Source: Paracoccaceae bacterium (GTDB taxonomy: Bacteria; Pseudomonadota; Alphaproteobacteria; Rhodobacterales; Rhodobacteraceae). From it: a stretch of DNA of 39,294 nucleotides. The position numbers and the translations under genes are program-made. The notes below the pieces were generated by a model. It did no database searches and was not told the origin of the DNA. It worked only from the letters and a program-made list of their open reading frames with translations. Below are positions 1 to 7,715 of the stretch, piece after piece. The stretch's first letter is position 1; the number at the start of each line of letters is the position of its first letter. Location of the stretch: the NCBI GenBank assembly GCA_013214665.1, contig JABSSA010000082.1, positions 1 to 39,294 on the forward strand, in the 5' to 3' direction.

Positions 1-93
1 ATGCGGATTGAGCTGGCACAGGCCGCTCCTTTGGGCGCAAAGACCGGCTGGAAGCCCAGCTATCCGGTGGTGCAATGGAGCCTGCCCCGGTGA
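1..93 (+). CDS. cobL: CobL C-terminal fragment (precorrin-6Y methyltransferase, decarboxylating), 5' end outside the window
   Basis: Frame 1 is open from the first base and ends at TGA 91-93, giving about 30 residues. The tail contains GWKPSYPVVQW, which resembles the usual CobL/CbiT ending (tryptophan-rich, PV.QW). CobL methylates precorrin-6Y at C5 and C15 and decarboxylates the acetate side chain in aerobic cobalamin synthesis. It overlaps the start of cobE by 19 nt, as expected in a tight cob operon. The apparent ATG at base 1 is most likely an internal codon. The assignment rests on the short tail and on the neighbours. Confidence 0.62.
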   Translation: MRIELAQAAPLGAKTGWKPSYPVVQWSLPR

Positions 94-452
94 TCGTCGC
101 GGGGTTCGGATGCCGCAAAGACGCGCCAGAGGCGAGCTTTGCCGATGCGCTGGCCCGCGCATTGGACGGGCGTTGGGATGTCGACGCGCTGGCCACGTTG
201 ACGGACAAGGCGGAGGCCCTGCGCCCCTTTGCCCAAATGCGCGGTCTGCGCCTGATCGCAGTCGCGCAAGACGCGGCACAACAGGTGGACACCGCCACAA
301 AATCGGTTCACAGCCAGCAGACCAAATCGGTGGACAGCGTGGCGGAAGCCACCGCCCTTGCCGCGGCAGGGGCAAAGGCGCGGCTGATCGCGCCGCGCGT
401 TGTTTCCGCCGATCGCATGGTCACATGCGCCATCGCGCAAGGAGAGGGATAA
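75..452 (+). CDS. cobE: Cobalamin biosynthesis protein CobE (CbiG C-terminal domain family)
   Basis: This 125-residue protein begins MEPAPVIVAGFGCRKD. The VAGFGCRKD-type opening and the later SVAEATALAA.GAKARL stretch are typical of the CobE / CbiG C-terminal family. CobE is needed in the cobalamin pathway, but its exact chemistry is less clear than that of its neighbours. The ATG at 75 overlaps the end of cobL, and the stop at 450-452 directly abuts the cobM start, so translation is probably coupled. The length is normal for stand-alone CobE. Confidence 0.82.
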   Translation: MEPAPVIVAGFGCRKDAPEASFADALARALDGRWDVDALATLTDKAEALRPFAQMRGLRLIAVAQDAAQQVDTATKSVHSQQTKSVDSVAEATALAAAGAKARLIAPRVVSADRMVTCAIAQGEG

Positions 453-1247
453 ATGACGGTTCACTTTATCGGCGCAGGCCCCGGCGCGCCCGATTTGCTG
501 ACATTGCGCGGGCGCGATTTGATCGCCGCCTGCCCGGTGTGCCTTTATGCCGGTTCTCTGGTGCCAGAGGCCATTCTGGGCCATTGCCCGGAGGGGGCCA
601 GGATCGTCAACACGGCGTCGATGGATCTCGATGCGATCATCGCTGAGATCAAAGACGCCGAGGCCGCAGGCCACGATGTGGCGCGCCTGCATTCCGGCGA
701 TCTGTCGGTCTGGTCCGCGATGGGCGAACAGCTGCGCCGCCTCAAGGCCGAAGGCATCGCCTTTACCGTCACACCCGGCGTGCCCTCCTTCTCTGCTGCT
801 GCCGCCGCCCTGGGCGCGGAACTGACCTTGCCCGGCGTTGCCCAATCCGTGGTGCTGACCCGCACGCCGGGCCGCGCCTCGTCCATGCCTGCCGGCGAAA
901 CGCTCACCAATTTTGCCGCCACCGGCGCGACTTTGGCCATTCACCTCTCTATCGGCAATCTCGATCAGGTGATTGCCGATCTCACCCCGGCCTATGGCGG
1001 CGATTGCCCGGTGGCTATCGTTTACCGTGCCAGCTGGCCGGATGAGCGCATTCTGCACGCCACGCTTGAGACGCTAAAAAACGCGATGGACCCAAAGATC
1101 AGCCGCACCGCGCTGATCCTTGTGGGCCACGCCATCGGGGCCGAAGGGTTTGACGAAAGCTGTCTTTACAGCACCGATTACGACCGCCGCTATCGCCCCC
1201 AAACCGCAGAGAGCCCCTGGGCCAGCTGGAGCCATGGTGATGACTAA
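453..1247 (+). CDS. cobM: Precorrin-4 C11-methyltransferase
   Basis: This 264-residue tetrapyrrole methylase begins [20 protein letters not shown], with the GAGPG SAM-site loop near residues 7-11 and the CobM-typical YAGSLVP motif around residue 30. [15 protein letters not shown], near residues 108-122, is the second conserved loop. It transfers a methyl group from S-adenosylmethionine to C11 of precorrin-4 to give precorrin-5. The start follows the cobE stop with no gap, and GGAGAGG lies 6-12 bases upstream. The 3' end overlaps cobB. The family call is strong; CobM over CobJ or CobI rests on the YAGSLVP motif, the size and the gene order. Confidence 0.92.
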   Translation: MTVHFIGAGPGAPDLLTLRGRDLIAACPVCLYAGSLVPEAILGHCPEGARIVNTASMDLDAIIAEIKDAEAAGHDVARLHSGDLSVWSAMGEQLRRLKAEGIAFTVTPGVPSFSAAAAALGAELTLPGVAQSVVLTRTPGRASSMPAGETLTNFAATGATLAIHLSIGNLDQVIADLTPAYGGDCPVAIVYRASWPDERILHATLETLKNAMDPKISRTALILVGHAIGAEGFDESCLYSTDYDRRYRPQTAESPWASWSHGDD

Positions 1248-2553
1248 CCCCCCCGGCCTTCTGATCTCCGCCCCATCGTCGGGCACCGGCAAAACCACCG
1301 TGATGCTGGGCCTTTTGCGCGCGCTCAAAGACGATGGGTTGACGGTGCAGCCGTTCAAAAGCGGGCCCGATTATATCGACCCAGCCTTCCACCTCGCCGC
1401 CGCCGGGCGGCCTTCGTTCAACTTTGACACATGGGCGATGGACAGCGGCCTTTTGGGCGCCATCGCCAGCAAAGCCGCAGGCGCCGATATCTGTGTGGCC
1501 GAAGGCTCCATGGGCCTCTTTGACGGGGTCGCAACCCAAGGCCAGAGCGGCTTTGGCACCAGTGCTGAAACCGCGCAAGCGATGGGCTGGCCTGTGGTTC
1601 TGGTGATCGACGTGGGCGGCCAGGCGCAATCAGCGGCGGCCACTGCGCTGGGGTTCAAAGCCTATTGGCCCGATCTGCCATTTGCCGGTGTGATCCTGAA
1701 CCGCGTGGCCAGCCCGCGACACGAACGCCTGACCCGGTTGGGGATGGAACGCGCAGGCGTCACGGTTCTGGGCGCACTGCCCCGGCGCGGGGATCTGCAA
1801 TTGCCCGAACGCCATCTGGGCCTCATTCAAGCGGTGGAACACCCCGATCTGGAAAGCGCGATTGCGGGCTACGCCAGCTTCCTGCGCGACAATGTTGATC
1901 TCGCCGCGATCCGCGCCGCCGCCCAAAGCGCTGCGGCCCCCGCGCCGACCGATCTGCCCCCGCCCCCGGCGCAGCGGATTGCGCTGGCACGGGATGCGGC
2001 CTTTTCCTTTACCTATCCGCATCTTTTGGAAGGCTGGCGCGCGCAAGGCGCTGAAATCCTGCCGTTTTCTCCGTTGGCCGATGTGGCCCCCGCGGCCGAC
2101 GCCGATCTGGTCTGGCTGCCCGGCGGCTACCCCGAACTACACGGCGGCACATTGGCCGCGGCGGAAACCTTCCGCGCGGGCCTGCGCAAACATGCCGAAA
2201 CAAAGCCGGTGCACGGCGAGTGCGGCGGCTACATGGCCCTGGGTGAGGCGCTGATCGACAAAGAGGGCAACCGCCACCAAATGGCGGGCCTTTTGGGGCT
2301 GGTGACCAGCTATGAAAAGCGCAAGTTCCACCTGGGCTACCGCCGTGCCGTGCTGCAAGCACCGATGCCGGGGTTTGAGCCGGGCGCAGCCCTGCGTGGC
2401 CACGAGTTCCACTATACCACCATCCTCGATGAGCCTGACGCCCCGCTGGCGCAGGTCGCAGACGCCGATGGCAATCCGGTGCCCGAAACCGGATCACGCA
2501 AGGGCCATGTCACCGGCACCTTCTTTCACCTGATCACCGGAGAGCGCGCATGA
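1240..2553 (+). CDS. cobB: Cobyrinic acid / hydrogenobyrinic acid a,c-diamide synthase
   Basis: This roughly 437-residue glutamine-dependent amidase has an N-terminal P-loop ([11 protein letters not shown], residues 10-20) for ATP. Its C-terminal class I amidotransferase domain carries the nucleophilic cysteine in [14 protein letters not shown]. It amidates the a and c side chains of the corrin ring. The frame is open further upstream, but residues before MTNPPGLL look non-homologous. GGAG at 1228-1231 sits 8 bases before ATG 1240 and only 2 before ATG 1234, so 1240 is preferred. It overlaps cobM by 8 nt and cobA by 4 nt (ATGA), which points to an operon. Confidence 0.93.
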   Translation: MTNPPGLLISAPSSGTGKTTVMLGLLRALKDDGLTVQPFKSGPDYIDPAFHLAAAGRPSFNFDTWAMDSGLLGAIASKAAGADICVAEGSMGLFDGVATQGQSGFGTSAETAQAMGWPVVLVIDVGGQAQSAAATALGFKAYWPDLPFAGVILNRVASPRHERLTRLGMERAGVTVLGALPRRGDLQLPERHLGLIQAVEHPDLESAIAGYASFLRDNVDLAAIRAAAQSAAAPAPTDLPPPPAQRIALARDAAFSFTYPHLLEGWRAQGAEILPFSPLADVAPAADADLVWLPGGYPELHGGTLAAAETFRAGLRKHAETKPVHGECGGYMALGEALIDKEGNRHQMAGLLGLVTSYEKRKFHLGYRRAVLQAPMPGFEPGAALRGHEFHYTTILDEPDAPLAQVADADGNPVPETGSRKGHVTGTFFHLITGERA

Positions 2554-3269
2554 CCGGCTTTGTCAGCTTTGTCGGCTCCGGTCCAGGCGATCCGGAATTG
2601 TTGACGGTCAAGGCCGTGAACCGCCTGCAAAACGCAGATGCAGTGCTGTTTGATGATCTCTCCTCCGGTCCGATCCTCGAACATGCGGGGCCAGAGGCGG
2701 ATCTTGTCGGCGTTGGCAAACGCGCGGGCCGCCCTTCCCCACGCCAACACCACGTCAGCCAGCTGCTGGTTGACTATGCCCAGACCGGGCAAAAAGTGGT
2801 GCGCTTGAAATCCGGCGATGGCGGCACCTTCGGACGGCTCGAAGAAGAAACCGACGCGCTCAAAGCGGCGGGCATCCCGTATGAAATCATCCCCGGCGTG
2901 CCGTCGGCCTGCGCTGCGGCTGCCGCCGCTGGCATCCCACTGACCCGCCGCCTCACCGCGCGGCGCGTGCAATTCATCACAGGCCATGACGTCAAGGGCG
3001 CGCTGCCTGACGACCTGAACATGGCCGCCTTGGCCGATCCCAAAGCCACCACCGTGGTCTTTATGGGCCAACGCACCTTCCCCGGCTTTGCCAAAATGCT
3101 GATCGATCACGGCCTGCCAGCCAGCACCCCTGCCCTGTTGGCCGAAGGTGTCTCCACCCCTGATCAGGCGCTGCACCGGATGGATATCGCAACGCTGGCA
3201 GAGCGGCTGGGCACCGGCGTCTCGGATGCGCCCGCGCTGATCCTTTATGGTGCGCTTGCAGACGGCTGA
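2550..3269 (+). CDS. cobA: Uroporphyrinogen-III C-methyltransferase (SUMT)
   Basis: This 239-residue SUMT begins with VGSGPGDPELLTVKA and has DDLSS near residue 36, GVGKRAGR near 55 and IIPGVPSACAAAAAAGIPLTRR near 113-134. It methylates uroporphyrinogen III at C2 and C7 to precorrin-2, the entry step to the corrinoids. The usual GGDPFIFGRGGEE loop is altered here to SGDGGTFGRLEEE, while the first GD and the FGR are kept. It starts inside the cobB stop (ATGA), with GGAGAG about 6 bases upstream. It is the last gene before the riboswitch region, and no clear terminator was seen after it. Confidence 0.93.
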   Translation: MTGFVSFVGSGPGDPELLTVKAVNRLQNADAVLFDDLSSGPILEHAGPEADLVGVGKRAGRPSPRQHHVSQLLVDYAQTGQKVVRLKSGDGGTFGRLEEETDALKAAGIPYEIIPGVPSACAAAAAAGIPLTRRLTARRVQFITGHDVKGALPDDLNMAALADPKATTVVFMGQRTFPGFAKMLIDHGLPASTPALLAEGVSTPDQALHRMDIATLAERLGTGVSDAPALILYGALADG

Positions 3270-3315
3270 ATGCCGCAATCAGACAAGTGCGCCCCTGCGC
3301 ATCCTCTACACCCGC

Positions 3316-3482
3316 AGATGATGGTGGCGGGCTAAGGTCCGCCTGAAAAGGGAACCGGGTGAAAATCCCGGACTGCCCCCGCAACTGTGACCGGAGAGTG
3401 GCCCGACACACACCACTGACCCGCCAAGGGTTGGGAAGGTTCGGCGCCGCAATGACCCGCTAGTCAGGAGACCTGCCATCGC
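3316..3482 (+). promoter_or_regulatory. Adenosylcobalamin (B12) riboswitch
   Basis: The region carries the class hallmarks in order. There is a GGGAA plus GGTGAAAATCCCGGACTGCCCCCGC-like core (about 3350-3382), then CAACTGTGACCGG, then CCACTGAC (about 3412-3420) and GGGAAGGT (about 3433-3440). The B12 box GTCAGGAGACCTGCC is at about 3463-3477. GATGG at 3320-3324 can pair with CCATC at 3476-3480 to close the outer helix. It lies 61 nt upstream of the cbiM start. High cobalamin should switch off the downstream permease. Ends are approximate. Confidence 0.95.
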
Positions 3483-3492
3483 CAATGAAACC

Positions 3493-3512
3493 GGCCCAAA
3501 GGGCCCCCTTTT
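3493..3512 (+). terminator. Candidate riboswitch expression-platform hairpin
   Basis: GGCCC (3493-3497) and GGGCC (3501-3505) form a stem with an AAA loop. CCC and TTTT follow, just after the B12 aptamer and before the cbiM ribosome-binding site. It could be the off-state terminator of the riboswitch. The stem is short and the T run is only four bases, so control by hiding the ribosome-binding site is equally possible. Confidence 0.5.
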
Positions 3513-3542
3513 GCCGCCGGGTGGGTGGCGAGGAGACACATT

Positions 3543-4220
3543 ATGCATATCGAACCTGGCGTCGTTGACGGCGCAAAAATGGTGCTGGCCTATGGCACAG
3601 CAGCGGCTTCTGCGGGCTATAGCCTGAAACTGGTGGGCGATGACCTGCGCCAACATTCCATCGCGTCCTTCGTCGTGCGCGGCGTGCTGGCCACGCTGGG
3701 CGTCTTTATCTTTTTCGAAGTCCTTCCCCATTTCGCCGTCGGCATCTCCGAAGTGCACTTTATCCTGGGCACCACGCTCCTTCTGATCCTCGGTGCCGCC
3801 CCCACCGCCCTTGGTCTGGCGGCCGGCCTTTTGATCCAAGGCGCACTCTTTGCGCCAACAGACCTTCCGATGTTCTTTGTGAATGTGACCACGCTCCTGA
3901 TGCCGCTCTTCGCGGTCCATGCGCTGGCCAAACGCATCGTGCCGCAGGCCACAGCCTATGTGGATCTGCGCTATGTCGACGTGCTGAAAATGTCTGCGAT
4001 CTATCAAGGCGGCGTCATCGCCTGGGTCGCCTTCTGGGCGCTCTACGGGCAAGGCTTTGGCGCGGAAAACATGACCAGCGTGCTCAGCTTCGGCGCAGCC
4101 TATCTGCTGGTCATCCTGATCGAACCGCTGGCCGACCTCGCAGCGCTTGGCGCCGCCAAAGGCCTGCGCGCCTACAAAGACAGCCCTGTCTTCACCAAGC
4201 GCCTCTATCACGCGGCCTAA
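3543..4220 (+). CDS. cbiM: CbiM-like cobalt permease (energy-coupling factor transporter S component)
   Basis: This 225-residue membrane protein with about six or seven hydrophobic segments begins MHIEPGVVDGAKMVLAY, matching the CbiM/NikM family. In that family the N-terminal Met-His pair binds the metal, which supports the ATG at 3543 over an upstream GTG. AGGAGA (3531-3536) lies 6 bases before the start. The gene is directly under the B12 riboswitch, so cobalt uptake for cobalamin is the likely role. No cbiN, cbiQ or cbiO follows. A strong terminator ends the unit, so the ATPase and scaffold must be encoded elsewhere, or the protein works alone. Confidence 0.82.
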   Translation: MHIEPGVVDGAKMVLAYGTAAASAGYSLKLVGDDLRQHSIASFVVRGVLATLGVFIFFEVLPHFAVGISEVHFILGTTLLLILGAAPTALGLAAGLLIQGALFAPTDLPMFFVNVTTLLMPLFAVHALAKRIVPQATAYVDLRYVDVLKMSAIYQGGVIAWVAFWALYGQGFGAENMTSVLSFGAAYLLVILIEPLADLAALGAAKGLRAYKDSPVFTKRLYHAA

Positions 4221-4227
4221 ATCTCGC

Positions 4228-4264
4228 GGGGCCGCGCCATGCCCGCGCGGCCCCCTGCTTCTTT
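4228..4264 (+). terminator. Rho-independent terminator after cbiM
   Basis: GGGGCCGCGC (4228-4237) pairs perfectly with GCGCGGCCCC (4245-4254) around a 7-nt loop. CTGCTTCTTTT follows. It starts 8 bases after the cbiM stop and separates the riboswitch gene from cobF. Confidence 0.8.
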
Positions 4265-4376
4265 TGGATAAAAATACTCAAAATTCCCTCCTTGCCGCAC
4301 CTGCAACCTTCCCAATCCGGGCGCCACATTGCGGGTCTTTACCTTCCCCACCCCACGCCATAGGGTGCCGCCTCTC

Positions 4377-5135
4377 ATGACCCATATCCATCTCATCGGC
4401 ATCGGCACCGGCAACCCCGACCACGTCACCGGACAGGCGCAGGCGGCGCTTCACAAGGCCGATCTCATTTTGATCCCCCACAAAGGCGCAGGCAAAAGCG
4501 ACCTCGCTGACTTGCGCAGCCAGATCGTGGCCCAGATCCGCCCCGACGCCCCAACCGCCTTTTTTGACATGCCCGAACGCGATCCCGCACTGCCCTATTT
4601 GCAGGCGGTGGATGCCTGGCATGACGACATTGCACAGCGCTGGATGGCCGCGATTGCAGCCCATAGCGCGCCCGAACATGTTGCCTTGTTGGTCTGGGGC
4701 GATCCCTCTCTGTATGACAGCACCTTGCGGATCGCCGCGCGGCTTGATCCAAAACCACAGCTCACCGTGATCCCCGGCATCACCTCGCTGCAGGCGCTCA
4801 CAGCAGCCCATGCGATGCCGCTCAACACGGTGAACGCGCCGGTCACGATCACCACCGGGCGCAGGTTGCGCGATCATGGATGGCCCGAAGGGGCCGAGAC
4901 CCTGGTGGTGATGCTGGATGGCGGCTGCGCCTTCCAAACGCTGGACCCGCAGGCCTATCACATCTGGTGGGGCGCCTATCTGGGGATGGAGAACCAGATC
5001 CTGAAATCTGGCCGCCTGCGCGATGTGACAGACGAGATCATCAAGATGCGCGCCAAAGCGCGGGCCGATCATGGCTGGATCATGGACACTTATCTGTTGC
5101 GCCGTCTCGACAGCTCTGGCGTGGCCCCGTTCTGA
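4377..5135 (+). CDS. cobF: Precorrin-6A synthase (deacetylating)
   Basis: This 252-residue tetrapyrrole methylase begins MTHIHLIGIGTGNPDHVTGQA, with the GIGTGNP loop typical of CobF. Further CobF features are LVWGDPSLYDST near residue 101 and VIPGITSLQALTAAHAMPLN near 125-144. It methylates precorrin-5 at C1 and removes the acetyl group, giving precorrin-6A. An upstream in-frame start at 4329 would add 16 unrelated residues, so MTHIHL is chosen, although no strong ribosome-binding site is visible. It is separated from cobE-cobA by the riboswitch unit and overlaps the next gene as TGATG. Confidence 0.93.
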   Translation: MTHIHLIGIGTGNPDHVTGQAQAALHKADLILIPHKGAGKSDLADLRSQIVAQIRPDAPTAFFDMPERDPALPYLQAVDAWHDDIAQRWMAAIAAHSAPEHVALLVWGDPSLYDSTLRIAARLDPKPQLTVIPGITSLQALTAAHAMPLNTVNAPVTITTGRRLRDHGWPEGAETLVVMLDGGCAFQTLDPQAYHIWWGAYLGMENQILKSGRLRDVTDEIIKMRAKARADHGWIMDTYLLRRLDSSGVAPF

Positions 5136-6058
5136 TGAGACCCGACGGTCTGGCCTTTGCAGGCAGACATGCCAAATGGGTGCTCGCGGCGGGTCTTGCA
5201 GCTGGCGTGGCGCTGCCCGGTTTGGCGCGTTTTTTGGCTGACTTTTTGGTGCCGTTGATCATCGCCATCATGTTTCTGGGCACCATGCGATTGCATCCGC
5301 GCGCCGCCCAACTCGTGTATCAACGGCCCGGCCTTGCAGTTGGGCAAATCCTGCTGATCCAGCTTCTCTGCCCGCTTCTCGCCGCCTTCGGGTTTTGGAG
5401 CGCGGGCCTTATGGGCACCCCTGTTGCGACTGGGGTGATTGTTGTTTTGTCGGGGCCTGCGATTGTGTCGAGCCCGAACATCGCTGCTATTCTGGGCCTG
5501 GATGATGCGCTGGCGATGCGGATTGCCATTTGGGGCACATGTCTTGTTCCACTGACCGCGCTGCCCGCGCTCTTGATCCTTTTTGGCAGTGCAGATGCCC
5601 TGGCCGTTGGGCACGCCGCGTTGCGGTTGGCAGCGATCATTGCCATTGCGGGCGGTTTGGGCCACCTGCTGCGCCGGGTCATGCTGCCTGACCTTTCGAC
5701 CACGGGCTTGCAAAGGCTGGACGGGCTTTCCGCGCTGACGCTTGGGGTATTCGTGATCGCGTTGATGCCAGCTTTGCGATCCACGTTTGATGCGAACCCT
5801 GTGGAACTCATGGGGTGGATTGCATTGGCCTTTGGCGTGAATTTCGGCAGCCAATGGGCTGTGTTCCGGTTTTTCCGCACACGCACCGACCACGCGTGCG
5901 CAGGGGGCTTTGCCCTGACCGCCGGCAACCGGAACTTTGCGCTGTTTTTTGCGGCCCTCGCGCCCGAGCACACGGCGCCGATGTTGCCGTTTCTCGCCGC
6001 GTATCAATTGCCGATGTTTCTGACGCCTCTGGCGCTTGGCTGGATGTACCGGCGCTAA
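5135..6058 (+). CDS. SBF / bile acid:sodium symporter family membrane protein
   Basis: This 307-residue protein has about nine hydrophobic helices and two family-like motifs: SGPAIVSSPNIAAILGLD near residue 107 and ALTAGNRNFALFFAAL near 262. SBF/ASBT-fold proteins are inner-membrane carriers for organic anions or other solutes; the substrate here is unknown. The start ATG shares a base with the cobF stop (TGATG), implying coupled translation and a possible link with corrinoid or precursor transport. An upstream open frame inside cobF is rejected because it duplicates coding sequence. A hairpin terminator follows at 6128-6174. Confidence 0.75.
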   Translation: MRPDGLAFAGRHAKWVLAAGLAAGVALPGLARFLADFLVPLIIAIMFLGTMRLHPRAAQLVYQRPGLAVGQILLIQLLCPLLAAFGFWSAGLMGTPVATGVIVVLSGPAIVSSPNIAAILGLDDALAMRIAIWGTCLVPLTALPALLILFGSADALAVGHAALRLAAIIAIAGGLGHLLRRVMLPDLSTTGLQRLDGLSALTLGVFVIALMPALRSTFDANPVELMGWIALAFGVNFGSQWAVFRFFRTRTDHACAGGFALTAGNRNFALFFAALAPEHTAPMLPFLAAYQLPMFLTPLALGWMYRR

Positions 6059-6127
6059 GCGGTGAAATAGTAACCCATTGGCATGCCTGCCCCGCACCAC
6101 ACTGCCGCGCAGTTGGATTGTCGCCAG

Positions 6128-6174
6128 CTGGGCAACAGATAACCCTTCTATTATCAGATTGTTGCCCAGTTTTT
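6128..6174 (+). terminator. Hairpin terminator after the cobF-SBF pair
   Basis: CTGGGCAACA (6128-6137) pairs perfectly with TGTTGCCCAG (6160-6169), and GATAA (6138-6142) pairs with TTATC (6151-6155) inside it. TTTTT follows at 6170-6174. It begins about 70 bases after the SBF gene. Because it also sits about 90 bases before flagellin 1, an operator role cannot be excluded. Confidence 0.7.
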
Positions 6175-6214
6175 GCCACACTCTCCCATCAGATGGAAAG
6201 GCGACAAAAGCCAC

Positions 6215-6257
6215 GTCAGTCAGAAGACTGGAAAAAAATGAGAATAAGGGAGAGCAG
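6215..6257 (+). promoter_or_regulatory. Flagellin 1 5'-leader hairpin and ribosome-binding region
   Basis: The leader contains GTCAGTCAGAAGACTG (6215-6230), which folds as CAGTC-AGAA-GACTG. A purine-rich stretch with AAAAAAATGAGAAT and the ribosome-binding site GGGAGAG follows. The flagellin 2 leader (minus strand 37847-37832) has the identical 16 bases. The distances to the ATG are similar: 29 nt here and 33 nt there. In Caulobacter, FlbT acts on the 5' leader of flagellin mRNA, and flbT is in this window, so this is a candidate binding element. Confidence 0.65.
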
Positions 6258-6259
6258 TA

Positions 6260-7084
6260 ATGTCGTCCATTCTCACGAATAATTCCGCGTCCGTCGCACT
6301 GGCAACACTCAAGAGTGTGAACCGTGGACTAACCGAAACTCAAAGCCGCGTGTCTTCGGGCCTTCAGGTCCGTTCAGGTAAGGACAACGCCGCCTACTTC
6401 GCCATCTCGGAGACGATGAAGGGCGACAGTGGCATGTTCAAAGCCATCAACGAAGGCATGACATCCACCAAAAACTCCGTCGCCACCGCGCGTCTGGGTG
6501 CCGAAACTGTCAGTGATCTGGCAGAACAGGTTGTCGAACGTATCGCCTTTGCACAAGGTGATGGCGTGGACAAAGCCGCTGTGCAGTCCGAACTGGATTC
6601 ACTGGCCGCCAACATGCAATCCGCCATTGATCAGGCCACATTCAACGGCGATGACCTCGTCGGTGGTGCCGCGGCAACGCAAACTGTTGTCACCGGGATC
6701 ACACGGTCTGGCGGTACATTCGGCACAACCACGATGACGTTTGACTCCGTTGACTTGCAGGCGATCCAAACGGCGATCTCTGGCATTGATCTGACAACTT
6801 CCACTGACCTGGCCGCCGACCTGGTGACCGCGGAGGGACAGTTGCAGAATGCAATCTCTGCGTCTACTTCCTTGGGTGTTGCGGAAAAGTCGATTGAAGA
6901 CCAGCAGAACTTTATCAGCAGTCTGACGGATACAATCGATTCCGGTATCGGATCTATGGTTGACGCCGATATGGAAGAAGAAGCCGCAAAGTTGCAGGCC
7001 TATCAGGTGCAACAGCAGCTGGCGACGCAATCCTTGGCGATTGCAAACCAGTCTCCTGGCAACATCCTGAGCCTCTTCCGCTAA
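6260..7084 (+). CDS. fliC: Flagellin 1 (filament protein)
   Basis: This 274-residue flagellin begins MSSILTNNSASVALATLKSVNRGL, has LSRVSSGL-like and SGKDNAAYFAISE segments in the N-terminal coiled region, and ends QSPGNILSLFR. The central variable part is short, as in many alphaproteobacterial flagellins. It is exported and polymerises into the filament. GGGAGAG lies about 6 bases before the ATG. A close paralogue is encoded at the far end of the island in the opposite direction. No CtrA-like TTAA box is present upstream, unlike the paralogue. Confidence 0.95.
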   Translation: MSSILTNNSASVALATLKSVNRGLTETQSRVSSGLQVRSGKDNAAYFAISETMKGDSGMFKAINEGMTSTKNSVATARLGAETVSDLAEQVVERIAFAQGDGVDKAAVQSELDSLAANMQSAIDQATFNGDDLVGGAAATQTVVTGITRSGGTFGTTTMTFDSVDLQAIQTAISGIDLTTSTDLAADLVTAEGQLQNAISASTSLGVAEKSIEDQQNFISSLTDTIDSGIGSMVDADMEEEAAKLQAYQVQQQLATQSLAIANQSPGNILSLFR

Positions 7085-7171
7085 TAGCGCACATGTAATG
7101 AGTGTTCCCTGTTCTCAGGCGCAAAAGTGCCTGCACTAAGGGTTGCTGCCAAGTTTCTTTAGTAAACACAC

Positions 7172-7203
7172 GTGGCACCTCGGACAAAATGTCTGGGTGC
7201 CAC
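7172..7203 (+). terminator. Hairpin after flagellin 1
   Basis: GTGGCACC (7172-7179) pairs with GGTGCCAC (7196-7203), and an inner GACA (7183-7186) can pair with TGTC (7190-7193). No T run follows (AATTCATTT). It may protect or end the flagellin mRNA, and lies between convergent genes. Confidence 0.5.
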
Positions 7204-7253
7204 AATTCATTTGTGGAGTGCCGGCAGGATCGCTCCATCGTTAGGCCAATGAC

Positions 7254-7715
7254 CTAGTTTAAATGTGTTCCCACTTCCGGCAGGTATTTGTTCAACCGGC
7301 TCACCGCCGCCTGATCGATCGTTGAAATGCCGGACAGCTTCACATCCCCGCGGGCCAAACCGTTTGTGGTAACCAGATCAACAAGAATGGTCCCCAACAA
7401 ACCGCCCAATTCCGCATCCGACATTAATGTGTCTTCTGCAGAGGAACGCTGTTCAATCAAAACAATGTCATTGTCATCGACATCCACGTCGAGCTCAAGC
7501 GCCAAAACATCAGCCAGAGTTGCATCACCATCCAGTGGTGTTGCGCCGTAGGTTGCAAATGGAGCATCCAATACTTCTTCTGTCACCAAGTGAACAACTG
7601 GACGCGGAATGAGAATTCTTAATACGTCTGCCAGCGGAGACCGCTGGGACTCAGCCGTGTTCCAGATCTCTCCGGACCAAACCGAGCGTAGCAAATATTC
7701 GCCGTTCATAAGCAT
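7254..7715 (-). CDS. Unknown acidic protein between flagellin 1 and the OmpR-type regulator
   Basis: I do not recognise this 153-residue protein. It starts MLMNGEYLLRSVWSGEIWN, lacks a signal peptide or membrane segment, and has an acidic middle (LALELDVDVDDNDIVL) followed by a TLMSDAELGGLLGTILVDLV stretch. The second ATG, at 7709, is an alternative start. It converges on flagellin 1. About 245 bases upstream lies a tandem array of three TTAA half-sites, the densest CtrA-like array in the window, hinting at flagellar or cell-cycle expression. Function unknown. Confidence 0.6.
   Translation of the reverse strand: MLMNGEYLLRSVWSGEIWNTAESQRSPLADVLRILIPRPVVHLVTEEVLDAPFATYGATPLDGDATLADVLALELDVDVDDNDIVLIEQRSSAEDTLMSDAELGGLLGTILVDLVTTNGLARGDVKLSGISTIDQAAVSRLNKYLPEVGTHLN

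Noticed and set aside
3306-4211. 301-codon minus-strand frame over the riboswitch and cbiM
   Set aside because: It would cover a well-formed B12 riboswitch and a clear cbiM gene; no known motif.
6080-6110. Possible sigma-54 promoter (TGGCATGCCTGCCCC) before flagellin 1
   Set aside because: The GG and GC elements do not have the required ten-base spacing.
5090-6214. 374-codon minus-strand frame opposite the SBF gene
   Set aside because: Low-complexity basic product, antisense to a clear membrane protein gene, no ribosome-binding site.
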